Position numbers and translations under genes: made by a program. DNA of 64,000 nucleotides from Druceiella hillmani (Eukaryota; Arthropoda; Insecta; Lepidoptera; Hepialidae), in contig JAYKKI010000003.1 in assembly GCA_039881145.1 (NCBI GenBank), positions 6,748,501 to 6,812,500 of the forward strand, given 5' to 3'. Every line of letters begins with the position of its first letter. Within the stretch, counting starts at the first letter, position 1. Shown here in pieces: positions 1-11,445 of this stretch. The notes under the pieces are model-generated. The model made no database searches, was not told the DNA's origin, and worked only from the letters and a program-made list of their open reading frames with translations.

Positions 1-393
1 TTGATGGCTAATTTGATCTTTTCAATGCTAAGAGATTATATCTATGACAAACCCCTAACGCCACCAATCAAAAGATTGCAATTTAAATAAACCATAAATA
101 ATTCAGGCTAATCACAAATATAAATTTTCATATCGAAACTGTGTGCCAATGGTTAGGAGATGACTGTTGGCGCATGGACATGTCTGTATTTGTCATGGAC
201 AGAAGAATTTTTACTTTTCTGCAACCGTTTTTATTATTTTTATGAGTTGTTAATATATAATAATTGACATTACTAATAACGTAGCAATAGTCTTAGTTTC
301 TTTACTCATTTCCAACCTTTAAAACTTTGTCGGCAAATCTTTGTAATTAAATGGCTAATCCTGCGATCTTTTATGTGCTGGCGTGTGTGGCAT
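1..393. other. AT-rich sequence, no gene seen
   Basis: No splice-flanked exon or TE protein similarity was recognised here. The word catggaca occurs twice near 155-185, which may be chance. Confidence 0.5.
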
Positions 394-435
394 TATATAT
401 ATATATGTATATATGTGTGTGTGTGTATGTATATA

Positions 436-473
<38 letters not shown>

Positions 474-490
474 CATATATACATATAAAC

Positions 491-539
<49 letters not shown>

Positions 540-544
540 TATAT
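394..544. repeat. compound (TA)n/(TG)n microsatellite
   Basis: Alternating purine-pyrimidine tract of TA runs with a central TG block. Open frames across it in several phases encode only Ile-Tyr and Val-Cys alternations and are low-complexity artefacts. The long AT part can fold on itself and is likely length-polymorphic. Confidence 0.95.
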
Positions 545-1353
545 CTCAGTTTGTTATATTTTCTGTCTGTTTGGAGAGGATATAGGGTGCGGAAGCAAAT
601 GGAAGATTGGACTAGATTGGTAAAACTTTGAAAGCGTTGGCAGGAAGGTGCTTTGCAGTCAACACAAGAGACACTCTCTGAACGCAACCAGGATGCTCAT
701 GTTGCATCTGTGATACGTGCCTTTATATGTAGATGGAATATAATTTTTTTTATATTGAATTTAGTGCTAAGAAAAGGGTTAGATTCCTGGGTTACTGATT
801 TTCTTAACTTGTATGTTATATCATGACAGTAAGGTGTCTTACAACATTAAAAATTTGATAGCTGGAAATTCCAAAATAGGGATATTCATTAATTTCTTTT
901 TGTCTGAAAATATTTTTGTAGTTTATGTTTTTTAAATATTGTGTCATCAATGTTATTTTTTATTAATTAAATTTAATATTTAATACATTTTTTAATGTAG
1001 TAGCAGTTGTAGGCGAAAACTTAATCAGGGCTGCGCCACCTGGTTAAGCTTGATAACCTGGAAAACTCTTGGATTTTATTTTACCCTTCAAAACCTTGAA
1101 AAAGTTTTCAAAAGTATTCAGTTTTGTTAATATAAATTAAGATTTTTAAGCTTCAGCCTAGTTTAAATTCAAACATGAAAAATCTGACTGTAAACTAAAA
1201 TAGTATATCTGAGTAGTGTTTTTGTTTTCAAATGTAGACTTAAATGTGTTGCACATCTAAACACTAAGATATGAAAAACACATCTAAACACTAAAAATGC
1301 ACCACACTGTAAATTAAAAACAAATTAATAACATGAAATGTCATGATATGTAT
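545..1353. other. AT-rich sequence with a small direct repeat
   Basis: No gene was recognised. The 16-mer cacatctaaacactaa occurs twice, near 1252 and 1280, as a local tandem-like duplication. Otherwise nothing stands out. Confidence 0.5.
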
Positions 1354-1405
1354 GATAATATGTTATTTCCATGATGATTCTAAATCATGGAAATAACATA
1401 TTATC
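1354..1405. repeat. perfect short-loop palindrome (22-nt arms)
   Basis: The left arm 1354-1375 and right arm 1384-1405 are exact reverse complements over 22 nt, with an 8-nt loop. There is no flanking duplication or transposase, so a MITE is unlikely. It belongs to the window-wide set of snap-back inverted repeats. Confidence 0.95.
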
Positions 1406-1934
1406 TTAAGAATAAATAGGAGAAAAAAATTATAATAAACAATAAAAAACACAAAGTAATGTAAAAATGTGATAATCTGTATACAAGTACAAGAAATGTT
1501 CTGCATTGTACAATACATATAAATTAATAATGTAAAACCACATGATACATTATAAAACAAGAAAACATCTGAACATATTAACTGAATTATAAAATTAATT
1601 AAGTGAACAAGTAATAATGTAAAAACAATTAAGAATGTAAAACCTCATAATAATGAACAATAAAATAAAATGTTTACTTGGCGTTTGCACAGTGTCAGTT
1701 TGTGCGAATGTTACTGACGTGGCCACCAACTAGGTCAATCGAATAGAGAAACGAAAATGTGATGTTCGAATTTAATAAGATTAAATACATACATCATGTG
1801 TTATGAATAACACACACATATGTCTATGATCACTTAACTACAATCATTTTAGATAACTATTGATCCAAATTGACTTTTTTTAATTTCAAAATATAGGCAT
1901 GTTTTTTTGGTTTTTTCTTACTGTTACTTCGTTT
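1406..1934. other. AT-rich sequence, no gene seen
   Basis: Nothing was recognised apart from a short direct repeat of gttttatgttcgtgta near 1930 and 1947. Confidence 0.5.
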
Positions 1935-2520
1935 TATGTTCGTGTAGTTTTATGTTCGTGTAAACATTGTCCGAAGACTAGTGTACCAATTGTCAACCCT
2001 TAAATAATCCTTTAATGTTGTGTCTATTGAAGCACTTACATCCCAATTTTCTTTGTCTTTTAATTTGGTTCTGGTGCCCGCATAAATAATGAAGTCTATG
2101 GTGTACTCAGTTTTTACATCAAATAGAATGAAAAGCGTAATAACAAATCTATGATGTTTTTTAGTATATATTTTTTAAAAGTTAAACAGTCCTTATATAA
2201 TATAGGCTCTCATCTATACAAACATCTTGGTATAGATTGAATGTCTCATGGAAGTGATGACATGCATAATTCAAAAATGAGTTTATTTTAAATAATTTAT
2301 TTCCCATCAAGTGGATGTTAGGATCCTGAATATTGTAACATTCTTAGTATAATACAACACTGATCTCTCAACAGTTTTTCAGAATTAATTAATGGATAGT
2401 AAAGAGTCCGTCGCCTAATTTTCCTCTATAGAATGTAGCAATTTTTTTTCATGAGAAGAGTTATCAATAAACACGTAAAACTCTACATGTAATCTATCAT
2501 TTATGAAGCCTTGATTTAGC
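1935..2520 (-). pseudogene. piggyBac-type transposase remnant
   Basis: Conceptual translation of the minus strand over several frames recovers the order of a piggyBac transposase (DDE_Tnp_1_7). A segment LLRDQCCIILRMLQ matches the family's 'msrdrFe.ilr.LHF' region. Then come CIDESLYYIRTV (the conserved V-D-E-S-L block with the catalytic Asp), HHRFVITLFILFDVKTEY (the 'hRfGiKlf.lcd..tgY' block) and DNWYTSLRT (the 'DNfFtS' block). Stops and frameshifts break it, and both ends of the element are missing. An open stretch at 2578-2775 on the same strand may be more of it, but I could not match it. The piggyBac assignment is firm; coding capacity is lost. Confidence 0.85.
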
Positions 2521-2929
2521 TGCTGGTTCACTCTTTTTTATAACAGTCAATGTGCATTAGTGAACTATACTATTTTACTAACTATTTCTTTCCCCATAAC
2601 GTACTGGAGTATATAATAACAACTTGGGTTTCAATAAAAATTTATACTCTCTTAAAAGAAAGCTTTCATTTTTATTATTTGTTGTAACTAAATCAGTTCG
2701 ATAGTTAAGAAGTTTTCTTAGTGGAGCTCGTCCTGGAACACACGCTGGCTCCAAGGAAAGCCAGAGCAATTTCATACACCTAAGTATTATATGAATATAT
2801 GCATGTCGCTCATGAAAAAACTAATAAAATTAAAAAAATACCTGTTGAATTAAACAATAAAATGTTCTCTTTAAATAGTTTTGTTTAAAAAAAATTATCA
2901 CAATGCCATTAATATTATTCATCTTTTAT
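2521..2929. other. AT-rich spacer between two TE remnants
   Basis: It contains an unassigned 65-codon minus-strand frame (2578-2775) that could be more of the adjacent piggyBac remnant. No terminal inverted repeat was seen. Confidence 0.4.
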
Positions 2930-3530
2930 TATACTACAAAAATTCTTTTCATAAAAGTAATCTCCTTTGCAAGATGTAACTTTTTTTAATAAATGCGTTT
3001 TTGACTTGTTTTAGCGAGTTTTTGACATAGTTTTGAATAATATTCCACGATGTCTGAAATATCTCCACGTTCTGCCGAAGTCACATTTTCTATCTTTACT
3101 TTTTGAATTTTTTCATCCCATAATCACTTGATGGGATTAAGATCAAAATATTGATACGGCCACTTCATAAATTTGAAGTCTTTGTTTTGTCAAATATTCG
3201 TATAGCTTTTTTCTCGGTATACGGATGACTTTTCAATATATACAGATAGCTTTTTTGTTGTTAAGTTTGTCGCTGTAACTAAGTTTGTCTTATTAACTTT
3301 GTACTATCTCTCACACCATTGAAAGACAAACATCCCCATACCGTAATAGACCCTCCAATCTAACAGTTGAGGTTACGCAATTATGATATTTGTCTTCCCC
3401 CCACTTCCCCCCACATGACATGAACTTGATTCTTCAGTCCATAGCACATGTTTCTACTCCTCACATGTCCAATGGTTGTTTTTGCCTTCACTTTAATCTT
3501 TGTGTTTATTTTTTTACTTTAGTCTTTTTA
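2930..3530 (-). pseudogene. Tc1/mariner-type transposase remnant
   Basis: Minus-strand translation gives the C-terminal half of a Tc1-like DDE transposase. KHVLWTEES corresponds to the 'vlwtDEskf' block; the catalytic Asp position now reads Glu. WPYQYFDLNPIK followed by LWDE corresponds to the hallmark 'WPsqSPDLNPIEhlWd'. After it come lysine-rich residues and a degraded C-terminus. Multiple stops are present and no terminal repeats were found. DNA cut-and-paste transposition was the ancestral role; this copy is dead. Confidence 0.85.
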
Positions 3531-4974
3531 CATAACATAAACTCGAATTTAATAAACTGCTGTGGTGATTACCTTATATTTCCTCATCTATAATTAACCC
3601 ATCCAGATACCGCTTGCTAGTGACTTTATGCAGAAAACCCGGAATGAACGACATATGCGCAGCTGCACTGCTCATATTTAATTATCAACTAATTGCGAAA
3701 TAAAAAAATAGCGAATTACTTCAATGAAAACTATTCACTATTATATATTTTCGAAAAGGTTATGAAATTTCCTAACTGATGAAATCATTATTTTATTTAC
3801 AAGTATATAAAGAGATATAAAAAGAAATTTATAAAATTTTTTAAAAAACTAATTTCAATTATTTGACAATATGTCGTGAACTACTTACAAGTGAAAGTAT
3901 TCCAAAAATAATTATAAACTTTGCTCTTTCCACAACATATTATATGCATGGGTGAAATATCTTCTTTGGTTGGAAACATATTTTTTTATTATTTTATCAC
4001 AAAATACATAATATGCCAAATCTAGAAAAAATGATTTCTCGCCGTAAATATGTTTATTATATTTACTTCAGAAACTTAATACTACCGTCCACTTCAATAT
4101 GTGTGAATTCAATGTATGCAAATAGAATGAACAATGTTTAAAATAAATAATAATCCGTACATAATCATCTATGGTAGATACAGATCATTTTGATGTATAA
4201 TAATATATGTGCTGGAAAACTTATTAAGGTAATCGTTCACAGTTAATTGTTACAGAGATGTCACAAAACAAACCGAACAGTTCATGAACAACCATAGACT
4301 GATTTCAATTATTTATGAACTGATTTTTATACTTCAATATTTATTTAGTGTCGTATAAGATTACAAGTCCTATTCCATTCATATTTATTGCTACAATTCA
4401 TTTTTCCGAATGAGTTCTGCACGAGTGACATTTCATTTCGTGCCTGATATTGGGCAGTCGGGCCATCTGCTTATCACACTTTAGCTGATATTGGGTGTTT
4501 GAGCCGCCTACAGATTAAAACAGTTAAAAGAATGGCAAGAATATTGTATATTTCACCGTCTTTATTGCAAACAGTTGACGAAATGGCAAGTTTGTATGCT
4601 TACGAGTTGCACATAAACCTGTCGTAATACTAGTAGCAATCCGTTACAAGTTTATTGCATCCATAAACAAATACTGAGCGGTTACTTGTTACTTGTGAGG
4701 AAATACAGAATTGTTCTACTACACATCTGTTATTACTGCTATTTTATTAATATTTTTATTATTAAAATTTTTGTGATAATTGGTTTGTCTAGAAACCATT
4801 CGCTGGCAGTGTATATAATGTAATCAAGATTGGTATTTTTGGTACTAAATAGAAAACTCATGGCAATCTTTTTTGGATGTTGTATGGGTATGGGAAATTT
4901 TTATGTATCTATGACCTTGCTCCTGATTGGGTTTTTGTGAAATCCAGTAATTAAGTGCATTTCATACTACACTT
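3531..4974. other. Anonymous sequence
   Basis: No gene was recognised. Near 4440-4505 a slightly more GC-rich patch repeats the word ctgatattggg in imperfect units, suggesting a small local duplication. Confidence 0.4.
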
Positions 4975-5520
4975 TGGTAGCGACGACAGGAATGAGATTA
5001 TCATCATGTCTACTAACTTATGAACAGGATTCAAATTTTTACATCACTCTATGGCAAATGATGTACTTATGGCATTTAAAGGCGCAATCACTGAAAACAA
5101 CTTCAAATTCCAAGGTCTACTACAAGTTTCTATTGATGAATTAAATATCAATAAAGTTTCTCGAAGATTTAAAACTGGAACTGAAATAAATAAGCTCACA
5201 AAACTTTAGATATTGGTAGTTGTGGACTACAAACACCACAAATTTCCTTCAAAGCCACAATGAAAAGCACGCACTGGGAAATTGTCAGTTTCTTACAAAA
5301 CATCTACAATATATTCAATATCTGTCTGCTCGATGGCTGATTTTTTGTGCATTACTGGATCAGATATTTATTTTTAACAGACGATTTAATGAAGGTGTTG
5401 AAAGACAAAATTACTGTTCTAAAACTTGCTTTCTTTCAATCTGTTGTCACTGACATCTTTAAGTACCTTTCAAACAGGTGAGCCAATGAAACTGTTTTTT
5501 ACATAGTTTTATATGAAATA
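4975..5520 (+). pseudogene. hAT-like transposase remnant
   Basis: Reading across one or more frameshifts, the plus strand gives MANDVLMAFKGAITENNFKF, then LLQVSIDELN, LDIGSCGLQTPQISFKA and FQTGEPMKLFF. These line up in order with a widespread insect hAT-like transposase family whose core reads roughly 'S.DGPNVN ... lidiGsCGLHtiHnsFk ... FQtdePm.pfL'. The catalytic-region Asp and the CGL.H motif are partly degraded (His to Pro/Gln). The element is interrupted by stops, and its N- and C-termini are not visible. The family identity comes from remembered similarity and was not searched. Confidence 0.65.
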
Positions 5521-5908
5521 TTGTATTTTTGAAGGGCGAGGTTTGTTAAAAACAATGTTTTACATAATGTAACTTGCTTTCCAAAATTAATCAGAATTCA
5601 GCGAGCAAGTGCATTAAGTATAAGATTTAAACCTAAGTCATCTAGTGAGATGAAAGAAACCTTTTAGTGAGACATTTTACTTTTTAGGCAGGATATCTTA
5701 GCTTTTCATAAAAAGATATATACAAATCTATATATATGTGAAGTAATCGTTATTAAAGCAATGCCATGTCATATTCAATACACTAGGTGAAGTTGCTGTT
5801 CTCATGTAAACTCACAAACGCACATACATTTTGCAATTCTATTTTTACTTAAAAAAAATGCTCAGATATGTGTCGCTATTGGAGGTGTTCATCATGTCTA
5901 CTAACTTA
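5001..5908 (+). repeat. 20-bp exact direct repeat pair 888 bp apart
   Basis: The word tcatcatgtctactaactta is found exactly at 5001-5020 and 5889-5908. Both sit at the start of hAT-like coding debris (IMSTNL). This suggests two partial copies of one element or an internal duplication rather than a target-site duplication. Confidence 0.8.
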
Positions 5909-6170
5909 TTTAGTGAAAAAATCCAGTTAAATATGACCTGAATAAATTTTCAAGGGAAGCTAGCCTAGATAATTTCCTGACGGATGCTATTAATTGAAAA
6001 AGAAGATCCGCCTCAAGCAGTGATGATTGTTTTTTTTTAATATTTTTTATATCTCGCTGCCAAGTGTTCGTTCAGTTTGGGTACTCCGTCTATTGAAAAT
6101 CATAAATAGAAAGCTGACTGCTCAAAGATTAGTGCCTTAAAAGTACTATGGTCTTAAAAACATTAAAATT
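5521..6170. other. Anonymous AT-rich sequence with the second repeat copy
   Basis: Apart from the 5889-5908 repeat and a possible short continuation of hAT-like coding debris downstream of it, nothing was recognised. Confidence 0.4.
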
Positions 6171-6227
6171 CGATGACCTGCTTTCACCTCGGCGAACACC
6201 TTCCGCCAAGGTGAAAGCAGGTCATCG
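6171..6227. repeat. short-loop palindrome (24-nt arms, 1 mismatch)
   Basis: Left arm 6171-6194 and right arm 6204-6227 are reverse complements at 23 of 24 positions, with a 9-nt loop. The arms are relatively GC-rich for the window, so this cannot be explained by AT simplicity. No target-site duplication is evident. Confidence 0.95.
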
Positions 6228-7289
6228 AGAGCCGGAATCTCTCTCTTGCTACCCGAGCTCTTGCACGCTAGTTTTATACATTAGATACCGCATGCATCGA
6301 CGCTATAGTAGAGCAGTCATCAAATTTCTACAAAAAACAACACTTTTTGTAAATTCTAAGACTTCTAATGGGTATGAGTGTACTAATTAGTAATCTCTAA
6401 TTAAACACAGTGCGTGATAGTAAATTTAGTTCTGAATTAGTCTCCGAATGACTTCTATCCTCTAAATTATGGTACTAAAATAATGCTATATGGTAGGTGG
6501 TATACTTCCAAGTTTTAAGCGATCTTGTCATAAAACATATTTCGTTACATATGGTTTTTGCAAATCACATTTAACGTCTACGTGACATAAGCGTCTTTCA
6601 TTTCGGTCAGGTGGGCCTCTAACCGAAATGACATAAAAGACCAAAAAAATAATTGAGGAACGATATTGAACTATGGCCCCTGTAGGCAATGAAATAAATA
6701 GTTATGGTTAATAATTAAATACGGTATTCTTCTACATAAAGCCAAAAATATCAAAAAATGTATACTAAAAGTAAAGCAAAAAACTTACTCCGATTTAGCA
6801 TTTTGGCAGGCTAAATGCTTGTTAGATTTTTATATTTTCAGTTTTTTAGGATCCATTTAGATCTTTTGTACCTTTTAATGTCTGTTAATCGCTGAAAGTT
6901 ATTATTAGTACTTAATTTGATTTGTTTACATAAAGAAATTAAATATATAATTAATTTTTAAACTTAAAAACAAAAATTATACAAATTGTGTGAAAGTTTT
7001 GCTGTCTGTTCAGTTAGTAATAGAATTTTGCACCTCCATTTTTAATCCTTTCTATTTACTTATTTGAAGGACTCACAAAACAAGTTGCAGTCACATAAAT
7101 TTATAATAGAAATAACAGAGTATCAAAAATAAACTATAACTAATTATGTGTGCATAAAATGGTTATACTATTTATGTATACATTTTCAAGGGTTACTTGT
7201 GTTATTATATATAATGTGATAATATATAGTCATTTAGCTTGCACTTGAATTGCTTTTTAAATTTATTTTTTGTTTTGAAGGACCTTTTT
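6228..7289. other. Anonymous sequence with one weak palindrome
   Basis: A 10-bp perfect inverted repeat lies at 6598-6607 and 6622-6631 (tcatttcggt / accgaaatga, 14-nt loop) in otherwise AT-rich DNA. No gene was recognised. Confidence 0.5.
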
Positions 7290-9072
7290 ACCTAGTAACC
7301 TGGAATTGAATTGTTCATTTCGTTGACGGATAGGCATATGCTAATTATAAAGGGAAACAGATAGCTCCGAGATCCACTAGTGAAAATTGCAGGTAAGTTT
7401 TTAATAAACTTCTACTTACTTTTTATTTTTGTTTAAATTTTTGACATCTATTTCAATCATAGTTAGGTAGAAAATAAAGATTAAGTATTAAGTTACTTTT
7501 GTATTAAAACTTCATTAATTATTGCAGATGTAAGAAGCAAAGTTTTGTGAATTTGAACCCGGGTGATGAGGATTATTGCAATTTAAAATTAAACAGTTTT
7601 TCAAGAAAAGACTAGTAGTATAAATTTCTTCAATTTCTTATTTAAATGTTACAAGTAAAACAGAGGTGTCCTTGAAAGGAAAACGGTACACAGAGGTCAA
7701 GTTCCCTTCAGTTTATGTTTTAAAACAAACTGACAAAGTCTACGAGAAAGCATTTATTAGTCTATACGGAGTTACTGAAGCCAGAGTTGCAGACTTTGTG
7801 ATTTACATAATGATGGAAAGTGCCCTAAGGATAATTGAGAACAGTATCCAAATGCGAATACGGTACCTCAAACTGGTGAAAAAGACACATTACGTAGGAA
7901 AGGACACTGATTATCTTGATGCACGATTGGATGTCAAAATTATGCATTCAATGTTTAAGGAAAAGTATCCAGATTTTGACATGAAACACACATTTTATTT
8001 AAAATACTCCAAGGAAAACTTTTTCTTAGTTTTAGTCGACCACAACTTGTGAACAGCTAACAATGAAAATAAAACAATCAATTTTATCAAAAAATTCAAA
8101 ATGGTCTTTTGTCACCGAGTTAATGATTCCCAAAAGTCGAGCCAAGCAATTTTATTATTCCATCAGTTCAAGATCTTTGCAAGAAACAAGATGATTTTAT
8201 GCAAACTTATCACACATACCTATAGAAAACATGTTTTATTTACGGCAAATGTGGGTTCACTGCTTTAGTATTAAAGATTTGAAAACAGGCAAATTGATAC
8301 TTTACATGTATCACAAAGGAACTGCTAACAAGGGAGCAAATAAGGTTGGTCTATGTTGTTACACTATATTGAAAATAATATCGGGTCACATATGAAGCAT
8401 TTATATCTATTTTCCGACATTTGCCTCTGTCGAAATAAAAACAACACTTTGTTGAGATTTATGTTGGCTTTAACTGACTCCAAACGATTTGAAAAAGATT
8501 ATCAATATTTTCCCGTACATGGTCACTCATTTTTACCAAATGATCATGATTTTGAAATTATAAAGAAAACTTTTTGAAAACACGATCTATCTACATCCTA
8601 CAAGAATACATTAACTTGTTTTCCAATTCCAATTCAACATTTACAATCAAAGAACGAAAAACTGAAGAGGTTTGGAATTTTAAGAAATGGTGGCCAAATT
8701 TATACAAAAAACCATGTTTGTCAACAGAATCGTGAGGAAAGTGTTCCAAAAGAACACAAAAAATCATTTACGCCTTCAACATATATGAGTTTTCATTATG
8801 AATCAAATAAAAACGGTAATATCATAGCCGAGGAATTGTATGATGAATTCATTAAACATTTATTCGTATTAATAAAAAACCTAACTCCCTTAACCAACGC
8901 TTATGATTTGAGAGTAGTAATTAATAGTAAAAAATTAGATGATTTAAAACAAGTTCGGGATAGCATTCTGGAAGAGCATATGCAATTTTATCAGAATATA
9001 TTTAGCTGGTCAACTGCAAATGTTGAAGATAATTCAACTGAGAATGATGGACAATATGATTATGTATCTTAA
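7290..9072 (+). pseudogene. DUF7869-family (transposon-associated) gene, broken
   Basis: Matches, in order and over three frames, a multicopy arthropod protein family with a DUF7869-type core. The early part, after removing a 135-bp intron (see 7393-7527), gives STSENCRCKKQSFVNLN, like the family's Cys-rich start. Then come GKRYTEVKFPSVYVLK and SLYGVTEARV (7666-8050), and KTHYVGKDTDYLD with MHSMFKEKYPDFD. Another frame gives NMFYLRQMWVHCFSIKDL and MYHKGTANKGANKV (about 8225-8345). FSDICLCRNKNNTLLRF and YFPVHGHSFLPNDHDF follow (8353-8577); the family normally has 'SDGCGGQNKN', so the CGGQ is lost. The C-terminal part is at 8785-9072. Two or more frameshifts and stops are seen, so it is a pseudogene unless further introns exist. 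The molecular function of the family is not established; it behaves like a mobile element. Confidence 0.75.
7393..7527 (+). other. Putative GT-AG intron in the DUF7869-type gene
   Basis: Donor gtaagt follows a 5' exon ending ...attgcag at 7392, and an acceptor attgcag ends at 7527. Splicing joins the frame as SENC-R-CKKQSF, restoring a Cys-rich start typical of the family. The splice is predicted from sequence only. The exon start upstream of about 7290 is not defined. Confidence 0.55.
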
Positions 9073-9640
9073 ATATAGTAAAACGTGGAAATGTAAACAT
9101 GTGATATTTCGATAGGCTAATGTTTAAAGTATAATTATTACTAGGAGTATTGATTAAAAATATGATTAACATGATCATTATGTTCATTTTTGATACCACT
9201 AACCCTGTTTCTTGTTAAAACACATAAATCAAGAACAGATTTTCTCATTTTTTCATTATTAATATTATTATTATTAATACATTGTATGTGGGAAACACAT
9301 TAATAAGTTTTACCCTGACTGGTAGTATTTTTTTATAGACAAGCGGTAGTATACGGGTAACATATAAATACCTTTATTTTTATACTTTTTTATTGCTCTA
9401 AAGAGATGCTAACATGCAGATATAAGAATTCCAAAAGAAAAAATTTGGATCTCTAACACATACAATGGTGAATTATGTATGTAGGTTACCGTTATACCAG
9501 GAAGTATAATGGTAATCTATTCAGTTGCATAGATAGAGCCATCCCTTCACACAATTCTCTACTTCGCCACGCATTCAGTGTGATTCTAACAATTGGAAAG
9601 GGTGCACACTTAACAAAATTTTTGTAATTTTTGATCAAAG
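9073..9640. other. AT-rich spacer
   Basis: Holds an imperfect inverted repeat at 9484-9496 / 9505-9517 (13-nt arms, two mismatches, 8-nt loop). No gene was recognised. Confidence 0.45.
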
Positions 9641-10250
9641 TGACATTATTTTGAAAGATATGAGCCAATGTTATAACGAAAGTGTAACAAATTGTGTGTT
9701 AATTGTTTATCGGATCTTTCGTGTGATACTGATATTGAAGATCATTCAGAATTAGAAAGTAACACTGAAAATATCCCCATACCTACAAATTTTACTCGCA
9801 CTTCAGGTTCGAATGAAAGAGAAGACGAATGGTCATCGACTGATGAAGCTCCAGTTGTTGATTTTATGGGTCGTCCTGGAGTTACTTCGAATGCTGCTCA
9901 AGAATCTCTGATTGATGCGATTGAATCATTTATAAAAGATGGTTTCTTTCAATATTTAATTGATAAATCAAACAGATATCGCTATCAAAATATTGAACGA
10001 TTTCAAACATCCCGCAAAACTATCAAATGGCGAGATATCACAATCGCAAAAAAGAAGAAATTTTTGAGACTAATAATTTTGATGGGACAAGTTCGCAAAG
10101 ATAAGCGAGATGATTATTAGTCAACAGACCTGTGCTTGAAAATGCCATTTTTTCCCAAGATCATGTCAAGGGATATATTTCTACAAATTTGGTCAGCTTG
10201 GTACTTCAATAATAAGGAAGACATTACAGAAGAATCGGGAAGATAGTGAA
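9641..10250 (+). pseudogene. piggyBac transposase N-terminal fragment
   Basis: An open frame of about 140 codons (9692-10120) reads as the N-terminal third of a piggyBac transposase. It has an acidic start (IEDHSELESNTEN), then EWSSTDEAPVVDFMGRPGV matching 'W...d..p....F.g.pG'. FFQYLIDKSNRYRYQNIERF matches 'i..eTNrYa.q', and IKWRDITIAKKKKFL with LIILMGQVRK matches 'W.dvt..Em+.FlglilLMGi'. Its last codons are DDY-stop-STD where the family has dYWs.D, so a single stop replaces Trp. A few more codons (IMSRDIFLQI) fit the next block before similarity ends near 10250. The catalytic domain is absent. It is in better reading order than the piggyBac remnant at 1.9 kb and may be a different family. 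Confidence 0.85.
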
Positions 10251-10272
10251 AGTCAATTATTTTTTTAATAAA

Positions 10273-10327
10273 TTTATAAATGTGTACAAACCAAAAAGGA
10301 ACTTATTGGTTTGTACACATTTATAAA
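10273..10327. repeat. perfect short-loop palindrome (22-nt arms)
   Basis: Arms 10273-10294 and 10306-10327 are exact reverse complements, with an 11-nt loop. It lies directly where the piggyBac similarity stops. Confidence 0.95.
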
Positions 10328-10409
10328 CTGTTTTTTTACATTCTTTTTTTTACATATTGTACTTTTGTTCAAAACATTTTCAATAAATTGGAATGTTTAC
10401 ATATTTTAT

Positions 10410-11445
10410 TACTTTTATTTAAATTTTCAGGGAGTTTTCCAGTATTTCTCTGTTTGAAATTTAAGAAAAATTATTCAGTACACATTTTACAATAAATCAC
10501 AAAAAGTTTTATTGAAAAAAAAATATGTAAAACTAAAGTCATCATAATTTACTGAATGTTGCCATTTGCGCAAAAAATTAGCAAAAATGGCCTGCACTTT
10601 TATTTCAATTTCCAGAAGTTTTCCAGTATTTGTCTGTTTATAATTTAAGAAAAATAATTCGGTATAAATTTTATGGTAAATCACAAAAAGTTTCATTAAA
10701 AAAATATGTAAAACTAATGTTATTGTAATTTTACTGAAAGTTGCCATTTGCACAAAAAATTAGCAAAAATGATATTTGATTAGATTGTACGCGAAGGTTC
10801 AGAGACAGTATATGCATTCAAAAAATTATAAAATTTTAGGTAATTTTTTACGCAATGCATTTTTTATATTAGTGACTTAGACGAGAAAAACAATTAATTA
10901 CTTGATCGAAACACTAAGAAAATCATATCATACGAATTTGAATACTTACCTAGTTAATTGAATCATTTTCACTGGAATTTTTAATAAGTAATTGGAAAAT
11001 TTAAACATAATATTCAACTGAATGACGAAAATTATTCAAAAAGTTTCATTGGAAAAAATATGTAAAACTAAAGTTATCGTAATTTTACTATACATTGCTA
11101 CTTGTGCAAAAAATTAGGAAAAATGACCCGCACTTTTATTTAAATTTCCAGTGAGTTTTCCAATATTAGTAGGTTTAAAATTTAAGAAAAATAATTCAGT
11201 ATATGTTTTATTGTAAATCACAAAAAGTTTCATGTAAAAAAATATGTAAAACTAAAGTTATCGTAATTTTACTGAACATTGCCATTTGCGCAAAAAATTA
11301 GCAAATATAGCCCGCACTTTTAATTTAGATTTCCAATGAGTTTCCTAGTATTTGTTTATTTAAAATTTAAGAAAAATAATTTGATATACATTTTATAGTA
11401 AATCACAAAAAGTTTCATTGGAAAAAAATATGTACAAAAAAATAT
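10410..11445. repeat. Tandem array of about 184-bp units (five copies)
   Basis: The anchor word tcacaaaaagttt recurs at 10497, 10681, about 11034, 11218 and 11403, and the word cctgcac/cccgcac at 10591, 11127 and 11311. This gives a 184-185 bp period. Shared blocks per unit include tttccagtatttgtctg-like, aaatttaagaaaaa, aaatatgtaaaacta and gccatttgcgcaaaaaatta. Copies 2 and 3 are separated by about 260 bp of unrelated DNA (10771-11030). Units differ by substitutions and small indels, so the array is old. The frames seen across it are by-products of the repeat. It could be a satellite seed or the internal repeat of a DNA transposon. Confidence 0.93.

Noticed and set aside
355..687. Overlapping frames of Ile-Tyr repeats across the first microsatellite
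   Set aside because: They are the translation of (TA)n/(TG)n on both strands; low complexity, no gene.
6171..6227. Rho-independent-terminator-like GC hairpin
   Set aside because: This is eukaryotic DNA and there is no bacterial gene context; it is one of the snap-back palindromes.
10487..10753. 88-codon minus-strand frame
   Set aside because: It runs across the 184-bp tandem array; the repeated peptide reflects the repeat, not a protein.
10410..11445. CRISPR array
   Set aside because: The repeats are long contiguous tandem units of 184 bp, not short repeats with unique spacers, and the genome is eukaryotic.
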